A stretch of 6,079 bases of DNA, taken from contig CADCUE010000012.1 in the NCBI GenBank assembly GCA_902805805.1, forward strand, positions 1-6,079, given 5' to 3'. Made by a program: the position numbers and the translations under genes. Position 1 is the stretch's first letter. Each line of letters opens with the position of its first letter. A model generated the notes under the pieces. That model was given only the letters and a program-made list of their open reading frames with translations, ran no database searches and was not told the DNA's origin. This document shows, in pieces, positions 1 to 6,079 of the stretch. The DNA is from an uncultured Frankineae bacterium (lineage in GTDB: Bacteria; Actinomycetota; Actinomycetes; Mycobacteriales; SCTD01).

Positions 1-1934
1 CCGTCCAGGGCGTACGCGCGCACGGTCGCCTGCAGCTGTCCCATCACGGCGGCGGCCTGCACCCCGTGGCCGACGACGTCGCCGACGACGAGCACCAGCG
101 CGGCACCGACCTCGACGACGTCGTACCAGTCGCCGCCGACCTGCGTGCCCTGCGCGCCGGCGAGGTAGCGGGCGGCCGCGCGGTAGCCGGCGCCCATCGG
201 CAGCGCCCGGGGCAGCAGGCTGCGCTGCAGGGTGACCGCGAGGTCGCGCTCGAAGGCGTAGCGGCTGGCGTTGTCGAGCGCCAGCGCTGCCCGGCGGGCG
301 AGGTCGAGGACGTGCCCGAGGTCGTCGTCGCCGTACGCCGCCTCGCGGCTCAGCGCGAGCAGGCCGACGGTCCGGCCGCGGGCCGTCAGGGGCAGGCACA
401 GGCTGCTCCCGCGCAGCGCCGAGCGCAGGTGCTCGAACTGCGCCGCGTCGCGGGCCGCCGCGGCCATCGCCGGCCCGGCCGTGCCCGGCAGCAGCTGCGG
501 GCGGCCGGTGCGCAGGACGGTGCCGGCCGGTGAGCCCGGCGAGGTGTCGACCGGGAAGGCGCGGAAGAAGTCGGTGAGCGCCGCGCGGCCGGCCGGGTCG
601 CGGGTCTGCAGCGCGGCGAGCGAGAGGTCGCCCTGCTCGTCGACGACGTGCACCATGGCGGTGTCGGCGATCCGGGGCACGAGCAGGTCGACGAGCGCCT
701 GCACGATGCCCTGCGGCTGGAAGCTCTCGGCGAAGACGGCGGAGGCCTCGGACAGCACGCCCATGAGGCCGGCGGTGCGCTCGGCCTCCTCCCGGGCGGC
801 GCGCTCGCGCTCGTAGGCCTCGAGGCGCTCGACGCTGCTGCTCGTCATCTGCGCCAGCTGGACCAGGACCGCCTCGTCCTCCGCGGTGAAGGGCTGCTCG
901 TCGACGCGGTGCGACAGCTGCAGGATCCCGAGGTTGGTCCCGTCGCGGCCGACCAGCGGCGCGGCGAGGTAGTCCGGCAGCGGCGGGTGGCCGGGCGCGT
1001 CCCGCAGCCCGCGGAACTCCGGGTGCTCGAGCAGCTGCGCACCCGTGAGGCGCAGGGGGCGGTTCTCCCGGGTCACGGCGTTCAGGACGCCGAAGCCCTT
1101 GGGCAGGACGTCGTACGTCCGCCAGGGGGCGTAGCGCTCGGACAGCGACACGAAGGTCGTCGCGTCGGTCCAGCCGTTCGGCAGCCGGCTGCCGACGCCC
1201 TGGTGGCAGCCGATGACCTCCCGCGCGGCCTCGGTGACCAGGCGCAGCAGGTCGTCCAGCGTCTGCGCCGCGCTCAGCGCGAGCGCGGTGTCGGCCAGCT
1301 GGCGCAGCTGCTCGCCGCGGCGGCGCTCGAGCGCGGCCAGCGACCGGGCCTCGGCGTGCAGCCTCGCCCGCTCGACCATCTCGGCGGCCTGCCGCGCGTA
1401 GAGCTCGACGAGCTCGAGCTCGCGGGCGTCGGGCACGACCCGGCCGCGGTAGTACGCCGACAGCGCGCCCATCGGCTCACCGGCGAGGGTGAGCATCGGC
1501 ACCGACAGCACGGCCCGCACCCCGTGCTGCAGCGCTCCCTCGCGGAAGGCGCCGTAGTCGGGCGAGCGCTCGATGTCCTCGACGAGCACGACCCGTCGCT
1601 CGGCGACGGCCCGGCCCGCCGAGCCGGTGCCGAACGGCACGCGCATCGGGCCGATGTAGTCGTCGGGGAAGCCGACCCACGCGCTCGGGACCAGCGCCTG
1701 CACTCCTGGCACGGTGGTCCAGACCGCCGCGAGGTCGGTGTGCAGGAGCTCGGCGACAGCGCCGGCGAGCTGCTCGAGCAGGGGCTGGACCCGGGTCAGG
1801 TCGCTGCCGGTCGGAGCCAGCTCGGCGAGCGTGGTGGCGCCGGCGGCCGCGGCAGCGAGCTCCACGCGGACGCGGGCGACCTCGTCCGCGGCAGCGTCCA
1901 GCAGCTGCCCGTCCTCTGCCCGTCTGCGCTCCAC
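1..1934 (-). CDS. Triple-GAF sensor SpoIIE-type PP2C phosphatase, C-terminus cut by window edge
   Basis: Translating the minus strand from GTG at 1934-1932 gives 644 uninterrupted residues to the left edge. I read three GAF-like domains (about 45-190, 205-372, 388-557) joined by charged, helix-prone linkers (190-212, 368-388), then the start of a PP2C domain from about 583. GAF1 has the typical FGTGSAGRAV and AVLSVPML stretches; GAF2 has YLAAPLVGRDGTNLGILQLS; GAF3 ends LCLPLTARGRTVGLLALS. The phosphatase shows the RsbU/SpoIIE metal motifs VGGDWYD (Asp602) and GDVVGHG (Asp619), preceded by the usual LQRSLLP helix. Members of this family are soluble serine/threonine phosphatases that dephosphorylate anti-anti-sigma factors under control of their GAF sensors; that role here is inferred. 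No membrane segment is seen. In this frame a stop at 1967-1965 and no other start codon before 1934 fix the start. No clear Shine-Dalgarno precedes it, and the mshC stop lies 5 bp upstream, suggesting translational coupling. The missing C-terminus could carry a further domain, for example an RsbW-like kinase. Confidence 0.93.
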   Translation of the reverse strand, partial: MERRRAEDGQLLDAAADEVARVRVELAAAAAGATTLAELAPTGSDLTRVQPLLEQLAGAVAELLHTDLAAVWTTVPGVQALVPSAWVGFPDDYIGPMRVPFGTGSAGRAVAERRVVLVEDIERSPDYGAFREGALQHGVRAVLSVPMLTLAGEPMGALSAYYRGRVVPDARELELVELYARQAAEMVERARLHAEARSLAALERRRGEQLRQLADTALALSAAQTLDDLLRLVTEAAREVIGCHQGVGSRLPNGWTDATTFVSLSERYAPWRTYDVLPKGFGVLNAVTRENRPLRLTGAQLLEHPEFRGLRDAPGHPPLPDYLAAPLVGRDGTNLGILQLSHRVDEQPFTAEDEAVLVQLAQMTSSSVERLEAYERERAAREEAERTAGLMGVLSEASAVFAESFQPQGIVQALVDLLVPRIADTAMVHVVDEQGDLSLAALQTRDPAGRAALTDFFRAFPVDTSPGSPAGTVLRTGRPQLLPGTAGPAMAAAARDAAQFEHLRSALRGSSLCLPLTARGRTVGLLALSREAAYGDDDLGHVLDLARRAALALDNASRYAFERDLAVTLQRSLLPRALPMGAGYRAAARYLAGAQGTQVGGDWYDVVEVGAALVLVVGDVVGHGVQAAAVMGQLQATVRAYALD

Positions 1935-1939
1935 GACGG

Positions 1940-3055
1940 CTACAGCGCCAGCACGCTGACGAGCTCACGGGCGGCCGGTCCGCCCTCCTCCGTCGCGATG
2001 TCCCAGGCGGCCGGCACGTCGAGGTCGTCGACGAGGCGCTCCAGCACCGCGGCGGCGGCGGCCTCGGAGCCGGCCGCACGGCCGGCAGCGGACCGCAGCG
2101 CGTCGAGCCGCCTCCCGGCGCGCTCCAGCTCGTCGTCGGTGTGGTCCCACGGCAGGGCGTACGCCCGGTCGAGCAGCAGCGCCCGCACGAGCGCGCCCTC
2201 GTGCGCCGCGAGCAGGTCCCGGACGAACACGAGGTTGCCGGTGGACTTCGCCATCTTCTCGCCATCGAGCCGCACGGTGCCGATGTGGAGCCACGAACGG
2301 GCGAAGGGCGACACGCCCGTGGCGGCCTCGGCCTGCGCCGACTCGTACGCGTGGTGCGGGAAGCGCAGGTCGGCGCCGCCGGCGTGCAGGTCGAGCGACG
2401 ACCCGTAGGTCGACAGGGCCATGGCGGTGCACTCGGCGTGCCAGCCGGGCCGCCCCGGTCCCCACGGCGACGGCCAGGCCGGCTCGTCCCCGGCGCTGGC
2501 CTGCCACACCGCCTGGTCGAGGGGGCTGTCCTTGGCGGGGTCGTCCGGGCGGCCGCCGTTCGCCGCGAGCAGCGGGAGCGCCTGCTCGGGCAGCAGCCCC
2601 GCCGTGCCGCAGACCGCGCCGCCGCGGAAGTAGACGCTGCCGCCGCTCTCGTAGGCGGCCCCGCTGTCGAGCAGCGCCGCCGACAGCTCGACGACCTGCG
2701 GGACGAACGTGTGGGCACGCGGCTCGTGGGTGGGCCGCCGGACCGACAGGGCGTCCATGTCGCGCTCGAAGTGGAACTGCTGCACCGCCGCGAAGCGGTC
2801 GTAGTGGGCGCCGGCGCGCTGCGCGGCGTCGAAGAGCACGTCGTCGACGTCCGTGACGTTGCGGCAGACCTCGGTGCGGACGCCGAGCCGGCGCAGGACC
2901 CGGTCGGCCACGTCGACCCAGACGAAGGTCGCGGCGTGGCCGAGGTGGGTGACGTCGTACGGGGTGACGCCGCAGACGTAGATGCGGGCCCGCCCGACGA
3001 CCGACAGCGGCCGGCCACCGAGGCGCAGCCGGGGCGGGACGGTCAGCTCGGGCAC
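1940..3055 (-). CDS. mshC: MshC, cysteine:GlcN-Ins ligase of mycothiol biosynthesis (class I CysRS-like)
   Basis: MshC joins cysteine to the amine of GlcN-inositol using ATP, the third stage of mycothiol synthesis, in the cytosol. The 371-residue product is a class I synthetase fold: VCGVTPYDVTHLGHAAT (28-43; HIGH-type HLGH at 37-40), RNVTDVDD (65-72), GWHAEC (204-209), GGADLRFPHH (226-235) and KMAKS (267-271, for KMSKS). Cys28, Cys209 and His234 fit the zinc ligands; Thr31, Thr68, Trp205 and Asp229 sit where MshC is known to contact cysteine. The protein stops soon after the helical bundle, without the extra C-terminal region of a roughly 460-residue cysteinyl-tRNA synthetase, which favours MshC. 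It is somewhat shorter than the M. tuberculosis enzyme (about 414), partly at the N-terminus. The GTG at 3055 was chosen because GAGGAG lies 7 nt upstream and it begins just before the conserved core; the open frame continues to 3505 only through low-complexity sequence antisense-free of motifs and inside the upstream gene. A true cysS is the main alternative. Confidence 0.88.
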   Translation of the reverse strand: MPELTVPPRLRLGGRPLSVVGRARIYVCGVTPYDVTHLGHAATFVWVDVADRVLRRLGVRTEVCRNVTDVDDVLFDAAQRAGAHYDRFAAVQQFHFERDMDALSVRRPTHEPRAHTFVPQVVELSAALLDSGAAYESGGSVYFRGGAVCGTAGLLPEQALPLLAANGGRPDDPAKDSPLDQAVWQASAGDEPAWPSPWGPGRPGWHAECTAMALSTYGSSLDLHAGGADLRFPHHAYESAQAEAATGVSPFARSWLHIGTVRLDGEKMAKSTGNLVFVRDLLAAHEGALVRALLLDRAYALPWDHTDDELERAGRRLDALRSAAGRAAGSEAAAAAVLERLVDDLDVPAAWDIATEEGGPAARELVSVLAL

Positions 3056-3062
3056 GGGAGGG

Positions 3063-3068
3063 CTCCTC
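3063..3068 (-). promoter_or_regulatory. Ribosome binding site of mshC
   Basis: On the minus strand this reads GAGGAG, ending 7 nt before the GTG at 3055-3053. It is the strongest Shine-Dalgarno match seen in front of any gene here, and it decides the start of the ligase in favour of GTG 3055 over upstream candidates in the same frame. Confidence 0.8.
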
Positions 3069-3099
3069 GGTGGGACGGGGGCAGGGACGGCGACAGGCA

Positions 3100-3135
3100 G
3101 CGGTGGCTGGAGGGGCGGGGACAGCCTGCCACCGC
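3100..3135 (-). terminator. Possible hairpin between the dynB-like gene and mshC
   Basis: The arms GCGGTGGC (3100-3107) and GCCACCGC (3128-3135) are perfectly complementary, 8 bp with a 20-nt loop. An alternative fold pairs GCGGT with ACCGC and then GGCTG (3104-3108 region) with CAGCC (3122-3126), bulging TGCC. The hairpin begins 3 nt after the GTPase stop codon on the minus strand. No T-run follows, so it is not a classical intrinsic terminator. It may reduce read-through, stabilise the upstream mRNA end, or be a chance pairing in GC-rich DNA. No -10/-35 promoter is recognisable in the 83-bp gap (3056-3138). Confidence 0.3.
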
Positions 3136-3138
3136 CGG

Positions 3139-4722
3139 TCACCTCGCGGCGCGAGTCACCGCACCGCAGTAGCGGTCGTGGTCCTGGCGGGCCTGCTCGA
3201 TCGGCACCAGGACCTCCTCCCGCGCGACCTGCTCGACGGCGTCGTCCAGCCGCCGTCGGGCGCGCCGGCCGCGGCGCCGGGCTCCCGCGGCGACGAGCGG
3301 CCGGGACAGCAGGGCCAGCAGCAGTCCGGCCAGCAGGCCTGCGACGAGCAGCAGCGTCGGCAGCGGGATGCCCTCGACCCGCGGCAGCGGGACGACGTCG
3401 TCGAGCTGCAGGTAGCCCAGGGCGACCAGTGCGAGCAGCCACAGGGCGCCGACCAGCGCCGTGAGCACGAGCAGCCACTGCAGCCCCCCGACCGCCCGCT
3501 GCCACAGCGGCGTGCGGTCGGGTCCGAGGTCGGTGCCGGCGACGGCCCGGTCGAGGCGGTCACCGAGGCGCTCCTCGCTCACCTCCACCGTCCGGCGCAG
3601 GTCGTCGCGCCAGGCCTGCGGCAGGCCGGCGCCGGCGCTGTCGCGGGCTCTGCGCAGGGTCGTGGTGACGGCGGCGCGCTGGGCCGGGCTCGCCGGCGGC
3701 AGGCTCGTGCGGCTGTCGGCGTTCCCGACGTGCAGGCGCCCGAGCGGGTCGGGACGCAGCTTCGCGGTCCAGCGCAGCGGCGGCCAGCCGGTGTGGCCGA
3801 CGCCGTCCCGTCGGGCCGAGCGCTCGACGGCGCTCACGACCGCGGGCACGCCGGCGGCGTCCGACAGCGCGCGGGTGAGACCGGTGCGCTCCTGCTTGGC
3901 GAGCTCGGACCCGCCGTCGCCGCAGTGGGCCTGCAGCCCTGCCGCGGCGGCACGGACGTCGGCGGTGAGGCGGTCGCTCGCGGCTCGGCGCTGGGCGACC
4001 CTGCGCGCCAGCTCCTCGCGCAGCGCGGGGAGCCCGTCGCCCGTGCGGGCCGAGACCGGCAGCACGGGGGTGCCGGCCAGTCCCTCGCTGTCGAGCAGCC
4101 GGCGCAGGTCGGCCGTGACGGTGCGGGCCGTCTCGGGCTCGAGCCGGTCGACCTGGTTCAACGCGACGAGCAGCACGCCGGCGTGGCCGGCGTGCGGCGC
4201 CAGGTAGCGGTCGTGCACGGCCGCGTCGGCGTACTTCTGCGGGTCCATCACCCACACCAGCACGTCGACGAGCTCGACGAGGCGGTCGACCTCGAGCCGG
4301 TTCTCCAGACGGGTGCTGTCGTGGTCGGGCAGGTCCAGCAGGACCAGCCCCTGCAGCGCCGGGTCGGGGTCGGCGTGGACGTGCCGGCGCGGCACCTCCA
4401 GCCAGTCGAGCAGGCGGTCGGGCGGGCTGCCGTCCGGTCGCGGCCACACGGTGGCGTGGGCGACGCCGGTCGTGGGACGGCGCACGCCGGGGCTCGAGAC
4501 GTCGCTGCCGGACAGCGCGTTGAACAGCGTCGACTTGCCGCTGCCGGTCGCGCCGGCGAGCGCGACGACGGTCGCGTCACCCAGCGCCTCGCGGGCGCCG
4601 GCCTTGGCGAGCAGCGTGCGGGCCCGGCCGACCTCGGGGACCTCCAGCCGGCCGTCGGCGACCTCGATCGCCTCGCGCAGCGCGGCCAGCCGGTCGGTGA
4701 GCGGGAGCTCGCGCCGGCTCAC
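3139..4722 (-). CDS. DynB/YfjP-like membrane-anchored dynamin-family GTPase
   Basis: The 527-residue product has a full GTPase domain: G1 P-loop GATGSGKST (57-65), switch I RRPTT (81-85), G3 LLDLPDHDS (128-136, DLPD for DxxG), G4 NQVD (189-192) and a G5-like VSART (222-226). A helical middle region (about 230-400) leads to two strong hydrophobic segments, about 413-437 and 453-478, joined by a short loop, then a very basic stretch (GARRRGRRARRR, 480-491) and a short helical tail. This architecture matches the actinobacterial YfjP-family GTPases, including DynB of Streptomyces, which with DynA stabilises FtsZ rings at sporulation septa. By analogy it is a membrane GTPase remodelling or marking membrane together with the upstream gene; the cell-division role is inferred. 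GTG at 4722 overlaps the upstream TGA by 4 bp (GTGA), with GAGG 7 nt before it (4733-4730), so the two are translationally coupled. The symbol dynB is withheld because homology was judged by eye. Confidence 0.9.
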   Translation of the reverse strand: MSRRELPLTDRLAALREAIEVADGRLEVPEVGRARTLLAKAGAREALGDATVVALAGATGSGKSTLFNALSGSDVSSPGVRRPTTGVAHATVWPRPDGSPPDRLLDWLEVPRRHVHADPDPALQGLVLLDLPDHDSTRLENRLEVDRLVELVDVLVWVMDPQKYADAAVHDRYLAPHAGHAGVLLVALNQVDRLEPETARTVTADLRRLLDSEGLAGTPVLPVSARTGDGLPALREELARRVAQRRAASDRLTADVRAAAAGLQAHCGDGGSELAKQERTGLTRALSDAAGVPAVVSAVERSARRDGVGHTGWPPLRWTAKLRPDPLGRLHVGNADSRTSLPPASPAQRAAVTTTLRRARDSAGAGLPQAWRDDLRRTVEVSEERLGDRLDRAVAGTDLGPDRTPLWQRAVGGLQWLLVLTALVGALWLLALVALGYLQLDDVVPLPRVEGIPLPTLLLVAGLLAGLLLALLSRPLVAAGARRRGRRARRRLDDAVEQVAREEVLVPIEQARQDHDRYCGAVTRAAR

Positions 4723-6079
4723 CGGCGCGCCTCGAGCAGCGCCCTGCTCGCGGCCCGCAGCGCGTCGGCGCTCCCCGGCTCTGGCGCAGCCTCGACGACG
4801 AGGGCGTCGAAGCGCTCCTGCTCGCCCCGGAGCAGGCGGTCGGCGCGCGTGCCCAGGTCGGCACGCGCCTTGGCGGCCAGCGCGCGGACGGCCGCGTCGC
4901 CGAAGACCGCCTCGAGCAGGCGCTGGCCGAGGGCGGACGTGCCGCCGGCGACCGCGATCTCGCCGCCGGTGAGACCGCCCGTCTGGGCGAACACGGCGAC
5001 CATGACGACCAGCCCCGCGCCGTTGACGCCGAAGCTCAGGAAGCGCGCGGTCGAGCGCTTGTCGGCGCCCTCGTCGCGCACGAGGTCGAGCACGTGGCCC
5101 TGCCAGGCGCGCACCTCCTCGCCCGCGGCGTCGGGGAAGTCGGCCGAGACCTGCTCCAGCTCGCGGTCGCGGCCGCCGAGCAGCTCCGGGCCCGCCGGCA
5201 GCGCCCGCCACGCCGTGACCGTGCGCTCGGCGGCGGCCTCCGCCTGCGCGCGCAGCAGCTGCTCGACGCTGCTCTCGAGCGCCACCTCCAGCTCCTGCGC
5301 CGGCGTCGGCCGGCCGCTCAGCGCTGCGGTGAGCCGGTCGCGCAGCCGGCCGACCTGCGCCTGCAGGCTGCGCATCCACTCCCCCGTGCCGACGAACTCC
5401 TGCCAGCGGGCGAGGACCTCGCCGCGCAGGAGGCTGCCGTTCTGCACGCCCTCGTCGACGCCGTCGCGCGCCCGGTCGTACGCCGCGTCGGCGACGTCGC
5501 GCAGCTGGCCGGCCGCGACGTCCTGCGCCTCGACGGCGGCGACGAGCGCGTCGACGCGGCTGGTGAGGCTGTCGAGCGCGCCGGACAGGGTCTGGCGCAC
5601 GACCGCGGCCCGCTCCTCCTGGTCGGCGGCCAGGCCGTGCAGCCACTCGCGCAGGGGCGCCACCTGGTCCTCGGGCAGCCGGCCGTCGACGAGCGGGCGC
5701 TCCTCGACGACGAACAGGCGCGCCGTGTCGAGCCGCGCCCGCTGCAGCATGCCGGCGAGGTCCTCGGCGATCTCGGCCGCCGCCTCCGGCGGCACGCGGT
5801 CGAGGACGACGGCCAGCGCCGTGCCGCGCTCCGCGGCGGTGCGCAGCAGGTCCCACGGCACCGCGTCGGCGTAGCGGGCGGCGGTCGTGACGAAGACCCA
5901 CAGGTCGGCGGCGGCGAGCAGCTGGCCGGCGAGGTCGCGGTTGCTCTCGACGACGGAGTCGACGTCGGGGGCGTCGAGCAGCGCCAAGCCGGCCGGCACG
6001 TCGTCCCGGGCCTCCAGGCGGATGCCGCCCGGGCCGGCGTCGGCGCCGGTCGTGCGGGACAGGCCCGGGAGGATGCGAC
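4719..6079 (-). CDS. DynA-like dynamin-family GTPase, N-terminus beyond window edge
   Basis: The frame is open to the right edge and gives 452 complete codons before TGA at 4721-4719. The P-loop and switch I are outside the window; the first recognisable motif is the G3 region ALLDAPDVDSVVESNR (about residues 32-47 of the visible part, DAPD in place of DxxG). The G4-like strand reads AVVLDRVP (about 89-96), lacking the canonical NKxD Asn. The rest is mostly long amphipathic helices, as in dynamin stalks, and carries one hydrophobic, glycine-rich patch (FLSFGVNGAGLVVMVAVF, about 346-363, followed by GGEIAVAGG) that probably touches or enters the membrane. This layout matches actinobacterial dynamin-like proteins usually paired with a YfjP-like GTPase, such as DynA of Streptomyces. 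The internal GTG at 5999 is not the true start, because conserved family sequence (GLSRTTGADAG) continues upstream of it. The 4-bp overlap with the next gene supports a two-protein complex. Function in division or membrane repair is inferred. Confidence 0.88.
   Translation of the reverse strand, partial: RILPGLSRTTGADAGPGGIRLEARDDVPAGLALLDAPDVDSVVESNRDLAGQLLAAADLWVFVTTAARYADAVPWDLLRTAAERGTALAVVLDRVPPEAAAEIAEDLAGMLQRARLDTARLFVVEERPLVDGRLPEDQVAPLREWLHGLAADQEERAAVVRQTLSGALDSLTSRVDALVAAVEAQDVAAGQLRDVADAAYDRARDGVDEGVQNGSLLRGEVLARWQEFVGTGEWMRSLQAQVGRLRDRLTAALSGRPTPAQELEVALESSVEQLLRAQAEAAAERTVTAWRALPAGPELLGGRDRELEQVSADFPDAAGEEVRAWQGHVLDLVRDEGADKRSTARFLSFGVNGAGLVVMVAVFAQTGGLTGGEIAVAGGTSALGQRLLEAVFGDAAVRALAAKARADLGTRADRLLRGEQERFDALVVEAAPEPGSADALRAASRALLEARR

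Noticed and set aside
648..2408. A 586-codon open frame on the plus strand opposite the phosphatase and mshC
   Set aside because: Its composition is His/Arg/Gly/Ala-rich without motifs, and it crosses the junction of two clearly conserved minus-strand genes.
1940..3055. Annotation as cysteinyl-tRNA synthetase
   Set aside because: At 371 residues it lacks the C-terminal extension of CysRS, and the TPYDxTHLGHAAT core is typical of MshC. Kept as an alternative in the entry because Glu238 is CysRS-like.
1940..3505. A 521-residue version of the ligase starting at 3505
   Set aside because: The extra 150 residues are low-complexity Ala/Arg/Pro sequence overlapping the GTPase gene; GAGGAG before GTG 3055 and the start of the conserved core fit the shorter protein.
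3070..5874. A 934-codon open frame on the plus strand opposite both GTPase genes
   Set aside because: It lacks any recognisable domain, is rich in Arg/Ala/Gly/Gln low-complexity sequence, and spans two genes plus the gap. Such mirror frames are expected opposite GC-rich coding sequence with G/C third positions.
3139..5901. A 920-residue fusion GTPase starting at 5901 in the dynB-like frame
   Set aside because: Upstream of GTG 4722 this frame is Arg/Gly/Ala-rich without motifs, while another frame there encodes the dynA-like protein; the GTGA overlap marks the real junction.
4719..5999. Start of the dynA-like gene at GTG 5999
   Set aside because: The frame stays open to the right edge and encodes family-like residues just upstream of the G3 motif; a GTPase starting at 5999 would have no P-loop.

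Overview
The window is about three-quarters G+C, and all of its coding is on the minus strand. The genes are packed closely, use GTG starts and overwhelmingly G/C-ending codons. A mycothiol ligase (MshC-like), a dynamin-like GTPase pair and a multi-GAF SpoIIE-type phosphatase together point to a high-GC actinomycete. The genus cannot be read from the sequence.

In transcription order (right to left) there are four genes. (1) 6079-4719: the C-terminal 452 residues of a large dynamin-like GTPase resembling Streptomyces DynA; its P-loop lies outside the window. (2) 4722-3139: a complete 527-residue GTPase with two C-terminal membrane segments, resembling DynB/YfjP, whose GTG start overlaps the previous stop by 4 bp. 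(3) After 83 bp with a possible hairpin and a good ribosome binding site, 3055-1940: a 371-residue class I ligase of the MshC/cysteinyl-tRNA synthetase family, best read as MshC, the mycothiol biosynthesis ligase. (4) After only 5 bp, 1934 to beyond the left edge: a sensor phosphatase with three GAF domains followed by a SpoIIE/RsbU PP2C domain, cut off by the window end.

Genes 1 and 2 almost certainly work together as a membrane-associated GTPase pair; in Streptomyces the equivalent pair stabilises FtsZ rings at sporulation septa. MshC makes the redox buffer mycothiol. The phosphatase probably acts in an anti-sigma/anti-anti-sigma partner switch controlled by its GAF domains. Nothing in the sequence shows a direct functional tie between the GTPases, the ligase and the phosphatase, but their orientation and spacing allow one transcript. 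No RNA genes, mobile elements, CRISPR arrays or large repeats were seen. The long plus-strand reading frames are mirror images of the minus-strand genes, caused by high GC.
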